Shown here one piece after another: positions 26,182 to 35,214 of a DNA stretch of 64,000 nt. Within the stretch, counting starts at the first letter, position 1. Each line of letters begins with the position of its first letter. Where the stretch lies: positions 34,306-98,305 of the forward strand of contig JAEUGJ010000015.1 in the NCBI GenBank assembly GCA_016775335.1. Reading direction: 5' to 3'. The position numbers were made by a program, and so were the translations under genes. This DNA is from Mogibacterium sp. (GTDB lineage Bacteria; Bacillota; Clostridia; Peptostreptococcales; Anaerovoracaceae). The notes below the pieces were generated by a model. It saw nothing but the letters and a program-made list of their open reading frames with translations, ran no database searches and was not told the origin of the DNA.

Positions 26182-27177
26182 CTAAATCGTTCCGAAGTAT
26201 GCAATCACACCCAGAACCGCTGTTACTGCACAAAACATATACACTACGTTGTATTCTTTCATTCCGCCCAACTCGAAGTGATGGTGCAGCGGAGCCATTC
26301 GGAAAAATCTCTTCCCGCCGGTCTTCCGGAAGTACGCCACCTGGATAATTACCGAAAGGGCTTCCAGCACGTAAATCAATCCCACCAGCGGAAGGAGAAA
26401 TTCTTTTCCCGTTACCACTGCGATTCCGGAAAGTACGCCGCCCAAAGCCATGGAGCCGGTATCTCCCATGAAGATTTTTGCCGGATAGTGATTGAACAGA
26501 AGGAATCCGATCAATGCGCCCGCTACCACGGTTCCGCTGACGGTCAGAATGGTGTTTCCTTCCTTCCAGCCGATAACGGCAAAGGCGATTCCCACAATGG
26601 CGGTCACGCCGGCAGCCAGTCCATCCAATCCATCGGTGAGGTTCACCGCATTGGACATGGCGATTTCCACGAACATTACAAACGGAATGTACAGAATTCC
26701 AAAACTTACGCTGATCTTCACAAACGGAATGAACAGGTCTTCCCGTCCGGTCCGCATCATATAGAACGCCAGACCGATGCTGAACACGGCCTGCATAATC
26801 AGCTTTTGCTTTGCCGTTAATCCCAGATTTTCCTTTTTGGCGATTTTGTTGAAGTCATCGATAAATCCGATGGCCCCAAAAGCAAGCATCGTCAGAACGA
26901 TGGCCACCGCATCCCGCACCAGGTGCGGACTGGCCCAGGATTTGGTCGGATCTGAAACCCGAACCATGAATACCGCCATTCCGGCTACAATGCCGATGAA
27001 AATGGCAATTCCGCCCATCGTCGGTGTGCCCTGCTTCTTGAGGTGCGCCTTCGGGCCTTCCTCCCGGATGTACTGACCGAACTGTTTCCGATGGAAGTAC
27101 GGAATCAATCCGTAGGTCAGCAATGCGGTAACCGCCAGTGGCATAACGAAATATAGAATTACGTCCAATAGTGTCAT
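26182..27177 (-). CDS. mraY: Phospho-N-acetylmuramoyl-pentapeptide transferase
   Basis: Makes lipid I from UDP-MurNAc-pentapeptide and undecaprenyl phosphate. 331 residues with about ten membrane helices. KKQGTPTMGGI, GFIDDFNKI (catalytic aspartates), NAVNLTDGLDGLA and FMGDTGSMALGG followed by the C-terminal APLHHHFELGG are the MraY signatures. Confidence 0.97.
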   Translation of the reverse strand: MTLLDVILYFVMPLAVTALLTYGLIPYFHRKQFGQYIREEGPKAHLKKQGTPTMGGIAIFIGIVAGMAVFMVRVSDPTKSWASPHLVRDAVAIVLTMLAFGAIGFIDDFNKIAKKENLGLTAKQKLIMQAVFSIGLAFYMMRTGREDLFIPFVKISVSFGILYIPFVMFVEIAMSNAVNLTDGLDGLAAGVTAIVGIAFAVIGWKEGNTILTVSGTVVAGALIGFLLFNHYPAKIFMGDTGSMALGGVLSGIAVVTGKEFLLPLVGLIYVLEALSVIIQVAYFRKTGGKRFFRMAPLHHHFELGGMKEYNVVYMFCAVTAVLGVIAYFGTI

Positions 27178-27221
27178 TTTTCTTTTTATCCTTTTCTTTA
27201 TTTATTTCCGTTCCTATTGTA

Positions 27222-28628
27222 CTACTCTGTGATTGCTGTGACAAATTTTTCCAGTGCCATGGAACGAGATGCCTTCACGTAGACAAGATCGCCGGCCTGA
27301 AGCATCGGGCGAACCGCTTTTGCAGCGTCTTCCCGGTTCTCATAGTACAGAACCTTCAAATCTGAAGATGCCGATTCTCCCCCCTCTGCAATGGCTTTGC
27401 CGTTCTCTCCGATGGCCACCAGAATATCCACCGGCTTAGAAGCCGCATATTCCCCCACACTTCGGTGAAGTTGCTCCGAGTGATCTCCCAGCTCGAACAT
27501 GCTTCCCAGTACAGCGATTTTTCGCTTTCCCGGACTGTTCACCAGCACGTCGATTCCGGCCTTCATGGATTCCGGACTGGCATTGTAGGTATCGTTGATG
27601 ACGGAGTAATCCGCTCCTTTCACCACGCTGAGACGGTTCGCGTTCGTCTCCACCTCCCGAAGCGCTTCTACGGATTCTTCCATCGAAATTCCGAAGACTT
27701 CTCCGATAGCCATCGCCAGTACCGCATTTCCCAGGTTGTGGGCACCGATAACCGGCAATTTGAGGGTAACCGTCTCGCCGCCGTGGGTCACATCACATTG
27801 AACGCCTTCAATACCCCGGTCACGAATATCCGAAAGGTGATAATCTTCGCCGCCTTTCGAGCCTACCGTAACGATTCTCGCATCGGACGGCTGATGGCGC
27901 TGCGCATTTTCTTTTGTGAGAATATCGGAATCCGTATTGATTACCAATGTATTCTCCGGAGTGAATCCGGTGGATACCCGAAGTTTCTCTTCCAGAAGCT
28001 TCTCCCGAGTGCCGTACACCTCCAGGTGGGAGGTGCCCACGTTGGTGATTACCGCTGCCTCCGGCTTCGCAATCCGAGACAGGTCACCCATGGCACTGCC
28101 GTAGCCTGCGCCCATTTCGATAACCGCAACTTGAATGTCTTCCGCAAAGGAGAACGCCGTCAGCGGAATTCCGAATTCGCTGTTCAGATTTCCCGGCGTC
28201 TTGCCTGTGCGGTAGCGGCTTCGCAGTACGCTGTAGAGGAATTCCTTTGTGCCGGTTTTCCCTACGCTTCCGGTCACGCCCACCTTTCGGAGACCGCTCC
28301 AGTCATCCAAGTATTTCTCGCCCAGGTCCATCAGCGCCAGTCGGGTATCCGGCACCAGAATGACATTCACATCTTTCTTAGCGCCCATCTTTTCCGCCCA
28401 TTCCGAATCGGATACCACCACATTCCGGCATTCCTTCTCATAAACGTCCGGCAAGAACCGGTGTGCATCGGCTCTCTCACCGATGATGGCAAAGAACAGG
28501 CATTCCGCCGGGATATCCCGGGAGTCGATGGACACGGCGGTGACACTGTCGTGTCGGTTCTCCTCTGCCCTTGCGTAGATTTTTCCTTTTACCGCCTCTG
28601 CAATGTATTCCAGACTCGTTCGTTTCAT
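27222..28628 (-). CDS. murF: UDP-MurNAc-tripeptide--D-alanyl-D-alanine ligase
   Basis: Adds D-Ala-D-Ala to complete the pentapeptide precursor. 468 residues. N-terminal substrate domain with VSIDSRDIPAECLFFAI, ATP loop GVTGSVGKTGTKEF near residue 117, ITNVGTSHLE and the central INDTYNASPESMKA. In the MurF loop GSVGKTG stands where many relatives have GSNGKTT, a normal variation. Lies between the PBP gene and mraY. Confidence 0.96.
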   Translation of the reverse strand: MKRTSLEYIAEAVKGKIYARAEENRHDSVTAVSIDSRDIPAECLFFAIIGERADAHRFLPDVYEKECRNVVVSDSEWAEKMGAKKDVNVILVPDTRLALMDLGEKYLDDWSGLRKVGVTGSVGKTGTKEFLYSVLRSRYRTGKTPGNLNSEFGIPLTAFSFAEDIQVAVIEMGAGYGSAMGDLSRIAKPEAAVITNVGTSHLEVYGTREKLLEEKLRVSTGFTPENTLVINTDSDILTKENAQRHQPSDARIVTVGSKGGEDYHLSDIRDRGIEGVQCDVTHGGETVTLKLPVIGAHNLGNAVLAMAIGEVFGISMEESVEALREVETNANRLSVVKGADYSVINDTYNASPESMKAGIDVLVNSPGKRKIAVLGSMFELGDHSEQLHRSVGEYAASKPVDILVAIGENGKAIAEGGESASSDLKVLYYENREDAAKAVRPMLQAGDLVYVKASRSMALEKFVTAITE

Positions 28629-28655
28629 TTTCTTTCGTTCCTTCTTCTTAAAATC

Positions 28656-30695
28656 TTATTTGCTGTACAGGTATACCGTGCTGTGCGGAGATACCTTCGT
28701 TCCGGATTTCGGATACTGATCCACCACATGGAAGGATTTCCCGCTGTCCGCCGGTACCGCCTTATATTTCAATCCCCTTGCGGAAAGGTAATTGATGGCG
28801 CTCTTGCTGTTCATTCCGGTGACCTTCGGAACAATCACCTTGGTCTCCTGATCTCTTCTTTCATTTTTGGCGTATTTCTTGCTGACGCCCAAGTACGGAA
28901 GCACGTTGGACATAATCCGCTTCACAATCGGGCCTGCGTTCACCGCACCGAATTCGCTTCCCTTCGGACGGGTCACCATGACCAGCACCGTCACCTGAGG
29001 GTCGTCCATCGGTGCCATTGCGATAAAAGAAGCCACCGTATCGTGGGAGTATCCGCCGTTGGATGCGATATTCGCCGTTCCGGTCTTGCCGCCGATACGG
29101 TATCCCGGGATGTAGGCCGCACCGCCGCCGCCTTTCTCCACGTAATACTGCATGATTTCCCGCATCTTATCCGCCACTTCCGTGGAGACCACCTTTCGAA
29201 CTTTGGTATCCTTTACGGTCTGCACCGTCTTTCCGTCACTGTCCAAAATCTTCTGAACCACCTTCGGTTTCATCAGGTTTCCGTCATTTCCCAAAGCGTT
29301 GATGGCGCACATCAGCTGAATCGGCGTGATAGCGATACCCTGGCCGAAGCCGGTGGTCGCCAGATCCACATCTCCCAGATTGGTCGGATTCTTTACGATG
29401 GAATTTCCCTCTCCCGGCAAATCAATGCCGGTCTTGTCATCGAAACCAAAGAGGTCGATATAGTCGTAAAATCTCTTGGATCCCATGTTCAGGGCCACCC
29501 GAGCCATTGCCGGGTTGCAGGAATTTCCCACCGCCTGCTTCAGGGATTCTGTGCCGTGGGCCGTTCCCCAGCAGTTGATCTTCGTTCCGTTCACCACGAT
29601 GTATCCCGGGCACTTGTATCGGGATTTCCGATTCGCACTGCCGGAATCCAAAGCCGAGGCTGCCGTTACCAGCTTGAAGGTGGAACCCGGTTCGTAGACG
29701 CCGCTGATAATCGGATTCGTCCACATCCGGCTCAGGTATTCACTCTGCTTGGATTCGGATAGTTTACCGAACTGCTTTAACGCATACGGATCCGACGGTT
29801 CGTACGGATTGTTGGGATCGTAGCTCGGATAGTTCACCATGGCCAGCACATCGCCGGTTTTCGGACTCATTATAACACAGCTGATGGATTCGGCACGGGT
29901 CTTCTTCTCTCCGGCTGCCACCGCTTCCTCTGCGTAATTCTGAATCACTCCGTCAATGGTGGTGACAATGCTCTTTCCGTCTTCCGCCTGATAGTATTTT
30001 CGATTCCCGTTGAACAGGGTGTTTCCCTGGCTGTCGGTGGTGCTGAGTTTTCGTCCCTTCACCCCGGTGAGCAACGCGTTGTACTGGTACTCCAGCCCGC
30101 TTCTTCCGCTGTTGTTGGAATCCACGAAACCAACCACGTGAGAAGCGAAGTCCTTGTTCGGATAACTCCGGGCCATGGACGTCTTCACCACCACGCTGTC
30201 GTCATACAATTTCTGAAGTGCCTTTACGTCATCCCGCTTCAGGCCGTCTGCCAGCTTAATCAGGTTGTCCTTGTTTTCAAATTTCTTCTTGAGCTCTTTC
30301 TCACTGAGCCCGATGTATTTCGACAAATTCTTCAGGACTTTCTTTCGTTCGTCCTCGGTAATCTTCTTATCCTTGTACAGACTTTGGGAATACACGTACA
30401 GCTCGTATTCCGTTACGCTTTGTGCCAGCGGATTCATATTGGCATCGTAGATCGTTCCCCGCACCGGATTGATGGTGGTATCCTGATCTTGCATCTCCGT
30501 GGCCTTTTCGTTCAAATCGTCTCCCCGAACAATCTGCCAATAGGCCAGCCGGAAGGTCAGAACCGAAAACATCAGCACCACCAGCATGAATCCGATGCCC
30601 AGTCGCCGCCGATTTTCATCCACCACCCCGGTTCTCCGGGACATGGCCTCATCTATTCTCTTTTTCTTCGTACTTTTATGGGGTTTTCTGCTCAT
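28656..30695 (-). CDS. ftsI: Division-type class B penicillin-binding protein (FtsI/SpoVD) with PASTA domain
   Basis: 679 residues. A basic N-terminus and one membrane anchor (LGIGFMLVVLMFSVLTFRLAYW) lead to the dimerisation domain and the transpeptidase domain. The active-site motifs are STFK (nucleophile serine), SCN and KTGTAN. One PASTA domain follows (about residues 615-679, VIVPKVTGMNSKSAINYL onwards). The single PASTA repeat resembles SpoVD, but its place in the mraZ cluster argues for vegetative septal synthesis with FtsW; both remain possible. Confidence 0.93.
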   Translation of the reverse strand: MSRKPHKSTKKKRIDEAMSRRTGVVDENRRRLGIGFMLVVLMFSVLTFRLAYWQIVRGDDLNEKATEMQDQDTTINPVRGTIYDANMNPLAQSVTEYELYVYSQSLYKDKKITEDERKKVLKNLSKYIGLSEKELKKKFENKDNLIKLADGLKRDDVKALQKLYDDSVVVKTSMARSYPNKDFASHVVGFVDSNNSGRSGLEYQYNALLTGVKGRKLSTTDSQGNTLFNGNRKYYQAEDGKSIVTTIDGVIQNYAEEAVAAGEKKTRAESISCVIMSPKTGDVLAMVNYPSYDPNNPYEPSDPYALKQFGKLSESKQSEYLSRMWTNPIISGVYEPGSTFKLVTAASALDSGSANRKSRYKCPGYIVVNGTKINCWGTAHGTESLKQAVGNSCNPAMARVALNMGSKRFYDYIDLFGFDDKTGIDLPGEGNSIVKNPTNLGDVDLATTGFGQGIAITPIQLMCAINALGNDGNLMKPKVVQKILDSDGKTVQTVKDTKVRKVVSTEVADKMREIMQYYVEKGGGGAAYIPGYRIGGKTGTANIASNGGYSHDTVASFIAMAPMDDPQVTVLVMVTRPKGSEFGAVNAGPIVKRIMSNVLPYLGVSKKYAKNERRDQETKVIVPKVTGMNSKSAINYLSARGLKYKAVPADSGKSFHVVDQYPKSGTKVSPHSTVYLYSK

Positions 30696-30759
30696 TCCTT
30701 ATATCCACAAAAAACCACTACCCCGAAAAGACGGAGTGTGGTTTCAATTATCCATGAAA

Positions 30760-31152
30760 TTAGTTATAGGCTTCTTTCTTTATCGTGTCCGCCAGACTGC
30801 TGCCCTGTTTCTTGTCATCCCGAATGGTGATGTAGTTGCTCTCGTCCGGCTGAACCATCCCATACTTTTTCGTGGCAATCGTTTCCACCTTCTCAATGCT
30901 GGTGGCATCGTTAATCTGCTCGTTCAGCGAATCGATTTCCGCCTGAAGAACGTCATTTCGTGCTGCCAGGGTGTTGTTCTGCTGCTGAAGATTCGTGGAA
31001 TACGCTGCCATAAAAACAATTCCCAGGAGCAGCAGAGCACCGCACAGAATATATTTAATTGCGATTTTGTATTGTGCTGCAGCTGTCTGTGTCGTCGTCT
31101 TTGTTCTTCGTCTTACAACTGCTTTTCGGCCGGTATTTACCGCTGTACTCAT
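30760..31152 (-). CDS. ftsL: FtsL-like septum protein
   Basis: 130 residues. A basic N-terminus (TGRKAVVRRRTKTT), one transmembrane helix (YILCGALLLLGIVFMAAY), then a leucine-zipper-like coiled coil (NNTLAARNDVLQAEIDSLNEQIND). Sequence conservation in this family is poor; topology, size and its place between rsmH and the PBP gene give the assignment. Partner of DivIB and DivIC. Confidence 0.8.
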   Translation of the reverse strand: MSTAVNTGRKAVVRRRTKTTTQTAAAQYKIAIKYILCGALLLLGIVFMAAYSTNLQQQNNTLAARNDVLQAEIDSLNEQINDATSIEKVETIATKKYGMVQPDESNYITIRDDKKQGSSLADTIKKEAYN

Positions 31153-31182
31153 TGCTTCCTCCTGTATATTATTGATAGCTTA

Positions 31183-32115
31183 CTATATTTTCTCTATGAC
31201 GCGCAGCTTTGCACTCCGCGCTCTCGGATTCTCCTCCAGTTCCCGCTCTCCCGGGGCAATCGGCTTTCGAGTGACCTTTCGCACATCCGGCTTCTTTCCG
31301 CACACGCATACCGGGAATTCCGGCGGACAGGTGCACGGATTCAGCCGAGCGTTAAAGGCCTCCTTTACCATCCGGTCTTCCAGCGAATGGAAGGTGATGA
31401 TGGCCAGTCGGCCGCCCGGAGCCAGAATATCCGGAAGGCGCTCCACCGCCGTCTTCAAATGTTCCAGTTCTCCGTTTACCTCAATGCGGATGGCCTGGAA
31501 CGTCCGCTTTGCAGGATGCGGCCCGTTTCGTCTTGCCGAAGCCGGAATGGCCGCTTTAATCACCTCCACCAGCTCCCCGGTGGTTTCAATCGGCTTCTCC
31601 TCTCGGCGGCGCACGATGAACTGTGCAATTCGAGATGCCCACCGCTCTTCACCGTATTCTTTGATAATCCGGTGGAGCTCCTTTTCATCGTATTCGTTGA
31701 CCACGTTGTACGCCGTAAAACTGTCGTCCTCATTCATCCGCATATCCATCGGCGCATCGTGCATGTAGGAAAATCCCCGTTCCGCCGTATCCAGCTGAAA
31801 TGAAGATACGCCCAGATCCAACAGAATGCCGTCCACCGGCTGCCCTGCCGTTTCCAGAATTCGATCCACCTCGGAATAGTTGGAATGGAGAAATATTTTT
31901 TTACAAGAATAAGGTTCCAAACGCTTTTGGGAGGCTTCCAGGGCGGCCGTATCCCGGTCCACTGCCAGGAGTGTGCCCGCTTCGGATAACCGTTCGCAGA
32001 TTCCGGAAGAATGCCCGCCGCCGCCGGTGGTTCCGTCCACATAGAACCCGTCCGGTCGGATGTTCAAGGATTCCATTACTTCGTCGTATAGTACCGGTAC
32101 ATGTCTGAATGTCAT
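31183..32115 (-). CDS. rsmH: 16S rRNA (cytosine-1402-N4)-methyltransferase
   Basis: 310 residues. Begins MTFRHVPVLYDEVMESL; DGTTGGGGHSSGI is the SAM motif, LLDLGVSSFQLD and RGFSY-type segments follow, and the C-terminus has ITFHSLEDRMVKEAF. The ATG at 32115 has GAGGCG upstream; a longer in-frame reading to 32214 overlaps mraZ and is unlikely. Second gene of the division cluster. Confidence 0.96.
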   Translation of the reverse strand: MTFRHVPVLYDEVMESLNIRPDGFYVDGTTGGGGHSSGICERLSEAGTLLAVDRDTAALEASQKRLEPYSCKKIFLHSNYSEVDRILETAGQPVDGILLDLGVSSFQLDTAERGFSYMHDAPMDMRMNEDDSFTAYNVVNEYDEKELHRIIKEYGEERWASRIAQFIVRRREEKPIETTGELVEVIKAAIPASARRNGPHPAKRTFQAIRIEVNGELEHLKTAVERLPDILAPGGRLAIITFHSLEDRMVKEAFNARLNPCTCPPEFPVCVCGKKPDVRKVTRKPIAPGERELEENPRARSAKLRVIEKI

Positions 32116-32123
32116 TTTCGCCT

Positions 32124-32555
32124 CTATATATCGTATTCTTCTAACTTTGCAATAAATTCTTCGTCGTTGAACATGTTCTCGCTTTCGGAGTCGTTGTAGA
32201 CCTCCTTGCTCCACACCTCAATCTTATCCATGGCGCCCAAAGTAATCAGGTCCTTCGTAATGGAAGCGTAGGTCTTGAGGTTCTGTGGAATCAGGATTCG
32301 GCCCTGGGAATCCAGCTGACACTCGCTGGCATTGGAAAAGAATTCCCGGATGAACCGGCGCATATCCCGGTCCGTCTGGCGGAGCTTTCGCATCTTTGCC
32401 ACCAGCTCTTCCCAATCCCCCATGGTGTAGATGTAAAGACAGGTATCAAAACCACGGGCCAGCATGCATTTGCCGCCCAGCTGATTCCGATACTTCGACG
32501 GAACAATCATTCTATTTTTATTGTCAATAGAATTTTCATAAGTTCCTGTGAACAT
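32124..32555 (-). CDS. mraZ: Transcriptional regulator MraZ
   Basis: 143 residues with two tandem AbrB-like swapped hairpins. Each has the DxxxR core: SIDNKNRMIVPSKYR near residue 10 and LDSQGRILIPQNL near residue 88. MraZ forms ring-like oligomers and binds short direct repeats upstream of its own gene. Three such repeats at 10-base spacing lie in the promoter just upstream. First gene of the division/cell-wall cluster. Confidence 0.96.
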   Translation of the reverse strand: MFTGTYENSIDNKNRMIVPSKYRNQLGGKCMLARGFDTCLYIYTMGDWEELVAKMRKLRQTDRDMRRFIREFFSNASECQLDSQGRILIPQNLKTYASITKDLITLGAMDKIEVWSKEVYNDSESENMFNDEEFIAKLEEYDI

Positions 32556-32607
32556 AACTGCCTTCCCTATTTTTCATACACGTCTCGACTGTAATTTAAT
32601 ATATGCT

Positions 32608-32638
32608 CCATTTTAAACCACTTCACCCCACTTTTCAA
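32608..32638 (-). promoter_or_regulatory. mraZ operon promoter with MraZ-box repeats
   Basis: On the - strand TTGAAA (32633-32638) and TAAAAT (32610-32615) are separated by 17 bases. Three repeats (GTGG, GTGG, ATGG; complements at 32628, 32618 and 32608) are spaced exactly 10 bases apart across the spacer and -10 region. One-turn-spaced TGG-type direct repeats are the known MraZ operator form, so autoregulation is expected. Confidence 0.8.
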
Positions 32639-32678
32639 CAAAAACCACCAAAAAACATATTTCCTCCCCCCTTTTCCA

Positions 32679-32712
32679 TAAAAAAAGAACCGTTGCATTG
32701 CTGCAGCGATTC
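32679..32712 (-). terminator. Terminator after the thioesterase gene
   Basis: On the - strand GAATCG-C-TGCA pairs with TGCA-A-CGGTTC around GCAA, followed by seven T residues. It ends the YitT-SDR-thioesterase transcript ahead of the mraZ promoter. Confidence 0.85.
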
Positions 32713-32732
32713 TCGCACTTCTGCATATTCCG

Positions 32733-33488
32733 TTATTCCCAACGTTTCAATCCGAATACCGCATGGACGTTGTCTTCCCCGTTCGCTTCGGTTTTGAAAT
32801 AGATAATTTTGTCCGCACGCGGGTCCAATTTCCCCGGATCCAAAAAATCACTTCGAAGGATTTTCAATTCACTGCCCAGCGGAGCCTCGTGGACGAACCG
32901 CATGTTCAGGGAAGTGATGCAATACTCCTCTACATTCGGAATGAGGTCATACAGGCAGTTGTAATACCGGGCATTGTTCATATGCCCGTTGATATCGGTC
33001 AGCGTCAGCGTTACCGGCATCGTTCCGCCTTCCTTCCACTCCATCATCTTTGGAATTCGAAATCTCGTCGGAATCCCCATCTCCGGCTCCCGATCTTCCG
33101 GGTAAGAGGACATGTCATACTCGCTCTGAAGCACCAGCTTCTTAGTATCCACGTCCACCAGCGCCCAGTTGCTGTAGGCCCGTGCTACAATCTCTCCGTC
33201 CAAATAGAGCTCGTACGCCCGGGGGAAATTCGCCGCCTTTGCCGGCACCACCCAGGTATCGCAGTCTACATGGGCGTATTTGTATATCGGCCGGAACACC
33301 TCGACGCTCATTCGGCTGACCACAAAAGCTTTCCGCTCTTCCCGGTAGATGACTCCGTAGTCTTTATCCGTATCGTGCATCTGATGATCTGCCGTTTCCT
33401 GCAGGTACTGCACCATTGCCGTCGGTGTCAACGCATCGTGGCGGTCGATTTCATAAGACCTTGTCTCAAAAGATTTTGTATATTTCAT
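32733..33488 (-). CDS. Acyl-ACP thioesterase
   Basis: 251 residues, double hot-dog fold. It releases fatty acids from acyl carrier protein. The N-terminal half has EIDRHDALTPTAMVQYLQE and the tandem second half carries LTLTDINGHMNNARYYN, the family motif containing the catalytic-site Asp, Asn and His. This type is common in anaerobic Firmicutes. It follows the SDR-like gene by 12 bases and ends at a terminator. Confidence 0.92.
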   Translation of the reverse strand: MKYTKSFETRSYEIDRHDALTPTAMVQYLQETADHQMHDTDKDYGVIYREERKAFVVSRMSVEVFRPIYKYAHVDCDTWVVPAKAANFPRAYELYLDGEIVARAYSNWALVDVDTKKLVLQSEYDMSSYPEDREPEMGIPTRFRIPKMMEWKEGGTMPVTLTLTDINGHMNNARYYNCLYDLIPNVEEYCITSLNMRFVHEAPLGSELKILRSDFLDPGKLDPRADKIIYFKTEANGEDNVHAVFGLKRWE

Positions 33489-33500
33489 CCGTTTTATCCC

Positions 33501-34160
33501 TTACATCTGAATCAGTTGTCCGGTGATTCCCTCCGCATCCCGAGATGCCAGGAATCGCACCGTACCACCCACTTTCGGTTCCGCTTCTTCCCGGTTCGAA
33601 AGAAGCAATCCGTTCACACGAATTCGCTTATCCCGCAGCGAACGAGCCAGGGACTGAATCATCCCCTTCAGGGCCGACTGCAGCATGTTCTCCACCAAAG
33701 ACATCGGTTCGGACGTTTCCCGACCCGAATCCCCGGATTGCAGCAGAACAATCACGCTTCCCCCTTCCCCCATCAAGGGCAGCATGGTCTGCAAGTAGAA
33801 ACCCACGGCATCCAAATTCTTCATTAAGCTTTCCCGGTCTTTGCTCCAATCTTCTGCCGGCTGTTCTCGATTCAGTTCCGGGAGAATGTTGCACACCAAC
33901 GTATCCAGCCGGTCCTCCATGAATTCTTTCACCACATCTGCGGCAAACTCCATGGAATTTCGATTAAACACGTTGCATTTAATGTTCAGCGCCCCGGTTT
34001 CCCGGCTCAGTTCCAGCGCTTCCTTATATCGATCCCGACAGAAAAAGGCGGTGGTGGCTCCCCGATCGGTAAAAGCACGCACCAACGATTCTCCTCGGCT
34101 TCCGGTTCCTTCTGCAATCAGGACATGCCGGCTTTTTTTATTCTCACTTTCTAGAAGCAT
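33501..34160 (-). CDS. SDR-like protein lacking the catalytic Tyr/Lys
   Basis: 219 residues with the outline of a short-chain dehydrogenase/reductase (closest in shape to enoyl- or ketoacyl-ACP reductases). The N-terminal nucleotide loop is degenerate (AEGTGSRGESL instead of TGxxxGIG). Where the family has YxxxK before the helix ending SLA, this protein reads ENMLQSALKGMIQSLA, so both Tyr and Lys are replaced. C-terminal RVNGLLLSN and ITGQLIQM are typical SDR strands. GGGAGG precedes the ATG, which overlaps the YitT gene by 17 bases. A non-catalytic or redirected role is likely. Confidence 0.8.
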   Translation of the reverse strand: MLLESENKKSRHVLIAEGTGSRGESLVRAFTDRGATTAFFCRDRYKEALELSRETGALNIKCNVFNRNSMEFAADVVKEFMEDRLDTLVCNILPELNREQPAEDWSKDRESLMKNLDAVGFYLQTMLPLMGEGGSVIVLLQSGDSGRETSEPMSLVENMLQSALKGMIQSLARSLRDKRIRVNGLLLSNREEAEPKVGGTVRFLASRDAEGITGQLIQM

Positions 34161-35022
34161 TCTGACTTCCTCCCTTTCGGCCCCATGTGTGACTCATAAT
34201 CTCACTTACATTATACACCGAAACGAAGGCATCCGGATCCACCTTATCGATTAAATTAATCAGGGTAACGTATTCCTGACGATTTACGATGATGTTCAAT
34301 TCCTTGTAATGGCGGTAGTCGAATGCACCGGTTGCCTCGTAGAAGGTCGCACCGCTGTGCATCACGTTGATAACGTAATCCCGAATTTCTTCAATATGAT
34401 CCGATACCACGCACACCTTCTTTTTAATGCTGAAACCTAAGAGGAAGTGATCCAAAACGATTCCCTGGAAATAGGTTCCCAGAATACTCAGCAGTCCGGT
34501 CTTGATATCGTAGATGAAAATGGATGGGATTGCCACCGCCATTCCGCAGAAGGACATCGCGGTTCCCAGCTCCATATGGAAATATTTATTCATAATTTTG
34601 GTGATTACATCCAATCCGCCGGAAGATGCGTTGTTCATGAACAAGAGGGATGCTCCCAGTGCATAGAGGAACAGGTATCCCAGCATATCCAGGAACTGAT
34701 CTCCCATCAGTGACTGCATGTTCGGATAGATTTTCTCCAGAATCCGAATCACGATTGGCAACAGAATGGACGGATACAGGGTTCGATATGTGAACTCCTT
34801 TCCCACAAAAATAGCGGACAGCAGCAAGCAGATTCCGTTCAGAATAATCAGGAGGGTACCTACCGTCATCGGAACGAACTTCGCAATCAGTACCGCCAGA
34901 CCGGAGATGCTTCCTACCGCCAAATGGCTTGGAGTCAGGAAGAAAAACACCGAAAAGGAAGCGATAATGGTTCCGATTGTAATAATAATATAATCCTGAA
35001 TGCGTTCTTTTGTACTTTTCAC
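34144..35022 (-). CDS. YitT-family membrane protein (DUF161/DUF2179)
   Basis: 292 residues. About five to six hydrophobic segments in the first 190 residues (IIITIGTIIASFSVFFFL; LAVGSISGLAVLIAKF; SILLPIVIRILEKIY; MLGYLFLYALGASLLFM; AMSFCGMAVAIPSIFIY) are followed by a C-terminal cytoplasmic DUF2179 domain starting KKVCVVSDHIEEIRDYVI. The GTG at 35022 is best spaced from AAGGAG; a TTG one codon earlier is an alternative. Function of the family is not established. First gene of a three-gene unit with the SDR-like protein and thioesterase. Confidence 0.88.
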   Translation of the reverse strand: MKSTKERIQDYIIITIGTIIASFSVFFFLTPSHLAVGSISGLAVLIAKFVPMTVGTLLIILNGICLLLSAIFVGKEFTYRTLYPSILLPIVIRILEKIYPNMQSLMGDQFLDMLGYLFLYALGASLLFMNNASSGGLDVITKIMNKYFHMELGTAMSFCGMAVAIPSIFIYDIKTGLLSILGTYFQGIVLDHFLLGFSIKKKVCVVSDHIEEIRDYVINVMHSGATFYEATGAFDYRHYKELNIIVNRQEYVTLINLIDKVDPDAFVSVYNVSEIMSHTWGRKGGSQNASRK

Positions 35023-35149
35023 CAAATTTCTCCTTTATTTACCACAAAAATTTATCTTCAACCAACAAAAGATTATACCATTTGTTATAAAAAAGTCATG
35101 TTCTTTTTTTAATACATTTCGAACAATTTGAACGCCCTTGGTTCCTCAT

Positions 35150-35197
35150 TTTTGAAAAAAAGTGTTGATGACGAAATCCTTATTCCGTCATCAACAC
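35150..35197 (-). terminator. Terminator of the PurF-like gene
   Basis: GTGTTGATGACG (35162-35173) pairs perfectly with CGTCATCAACAC (35186-35197); on the - strand the stem is followed by a run of seven T residues. It directly follows the PurF-like stop codon. Confidence 0.9.
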
Positions 35198-35214
35198 CAA
35201 AAAGTATCGAACGA

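Noticed and set aside
27465..29762. A 765-codon open frame on the + strand
   Set aside because: Antisense to murF and the PBP gene; no motifs, and the opposite strand is unambiguous.
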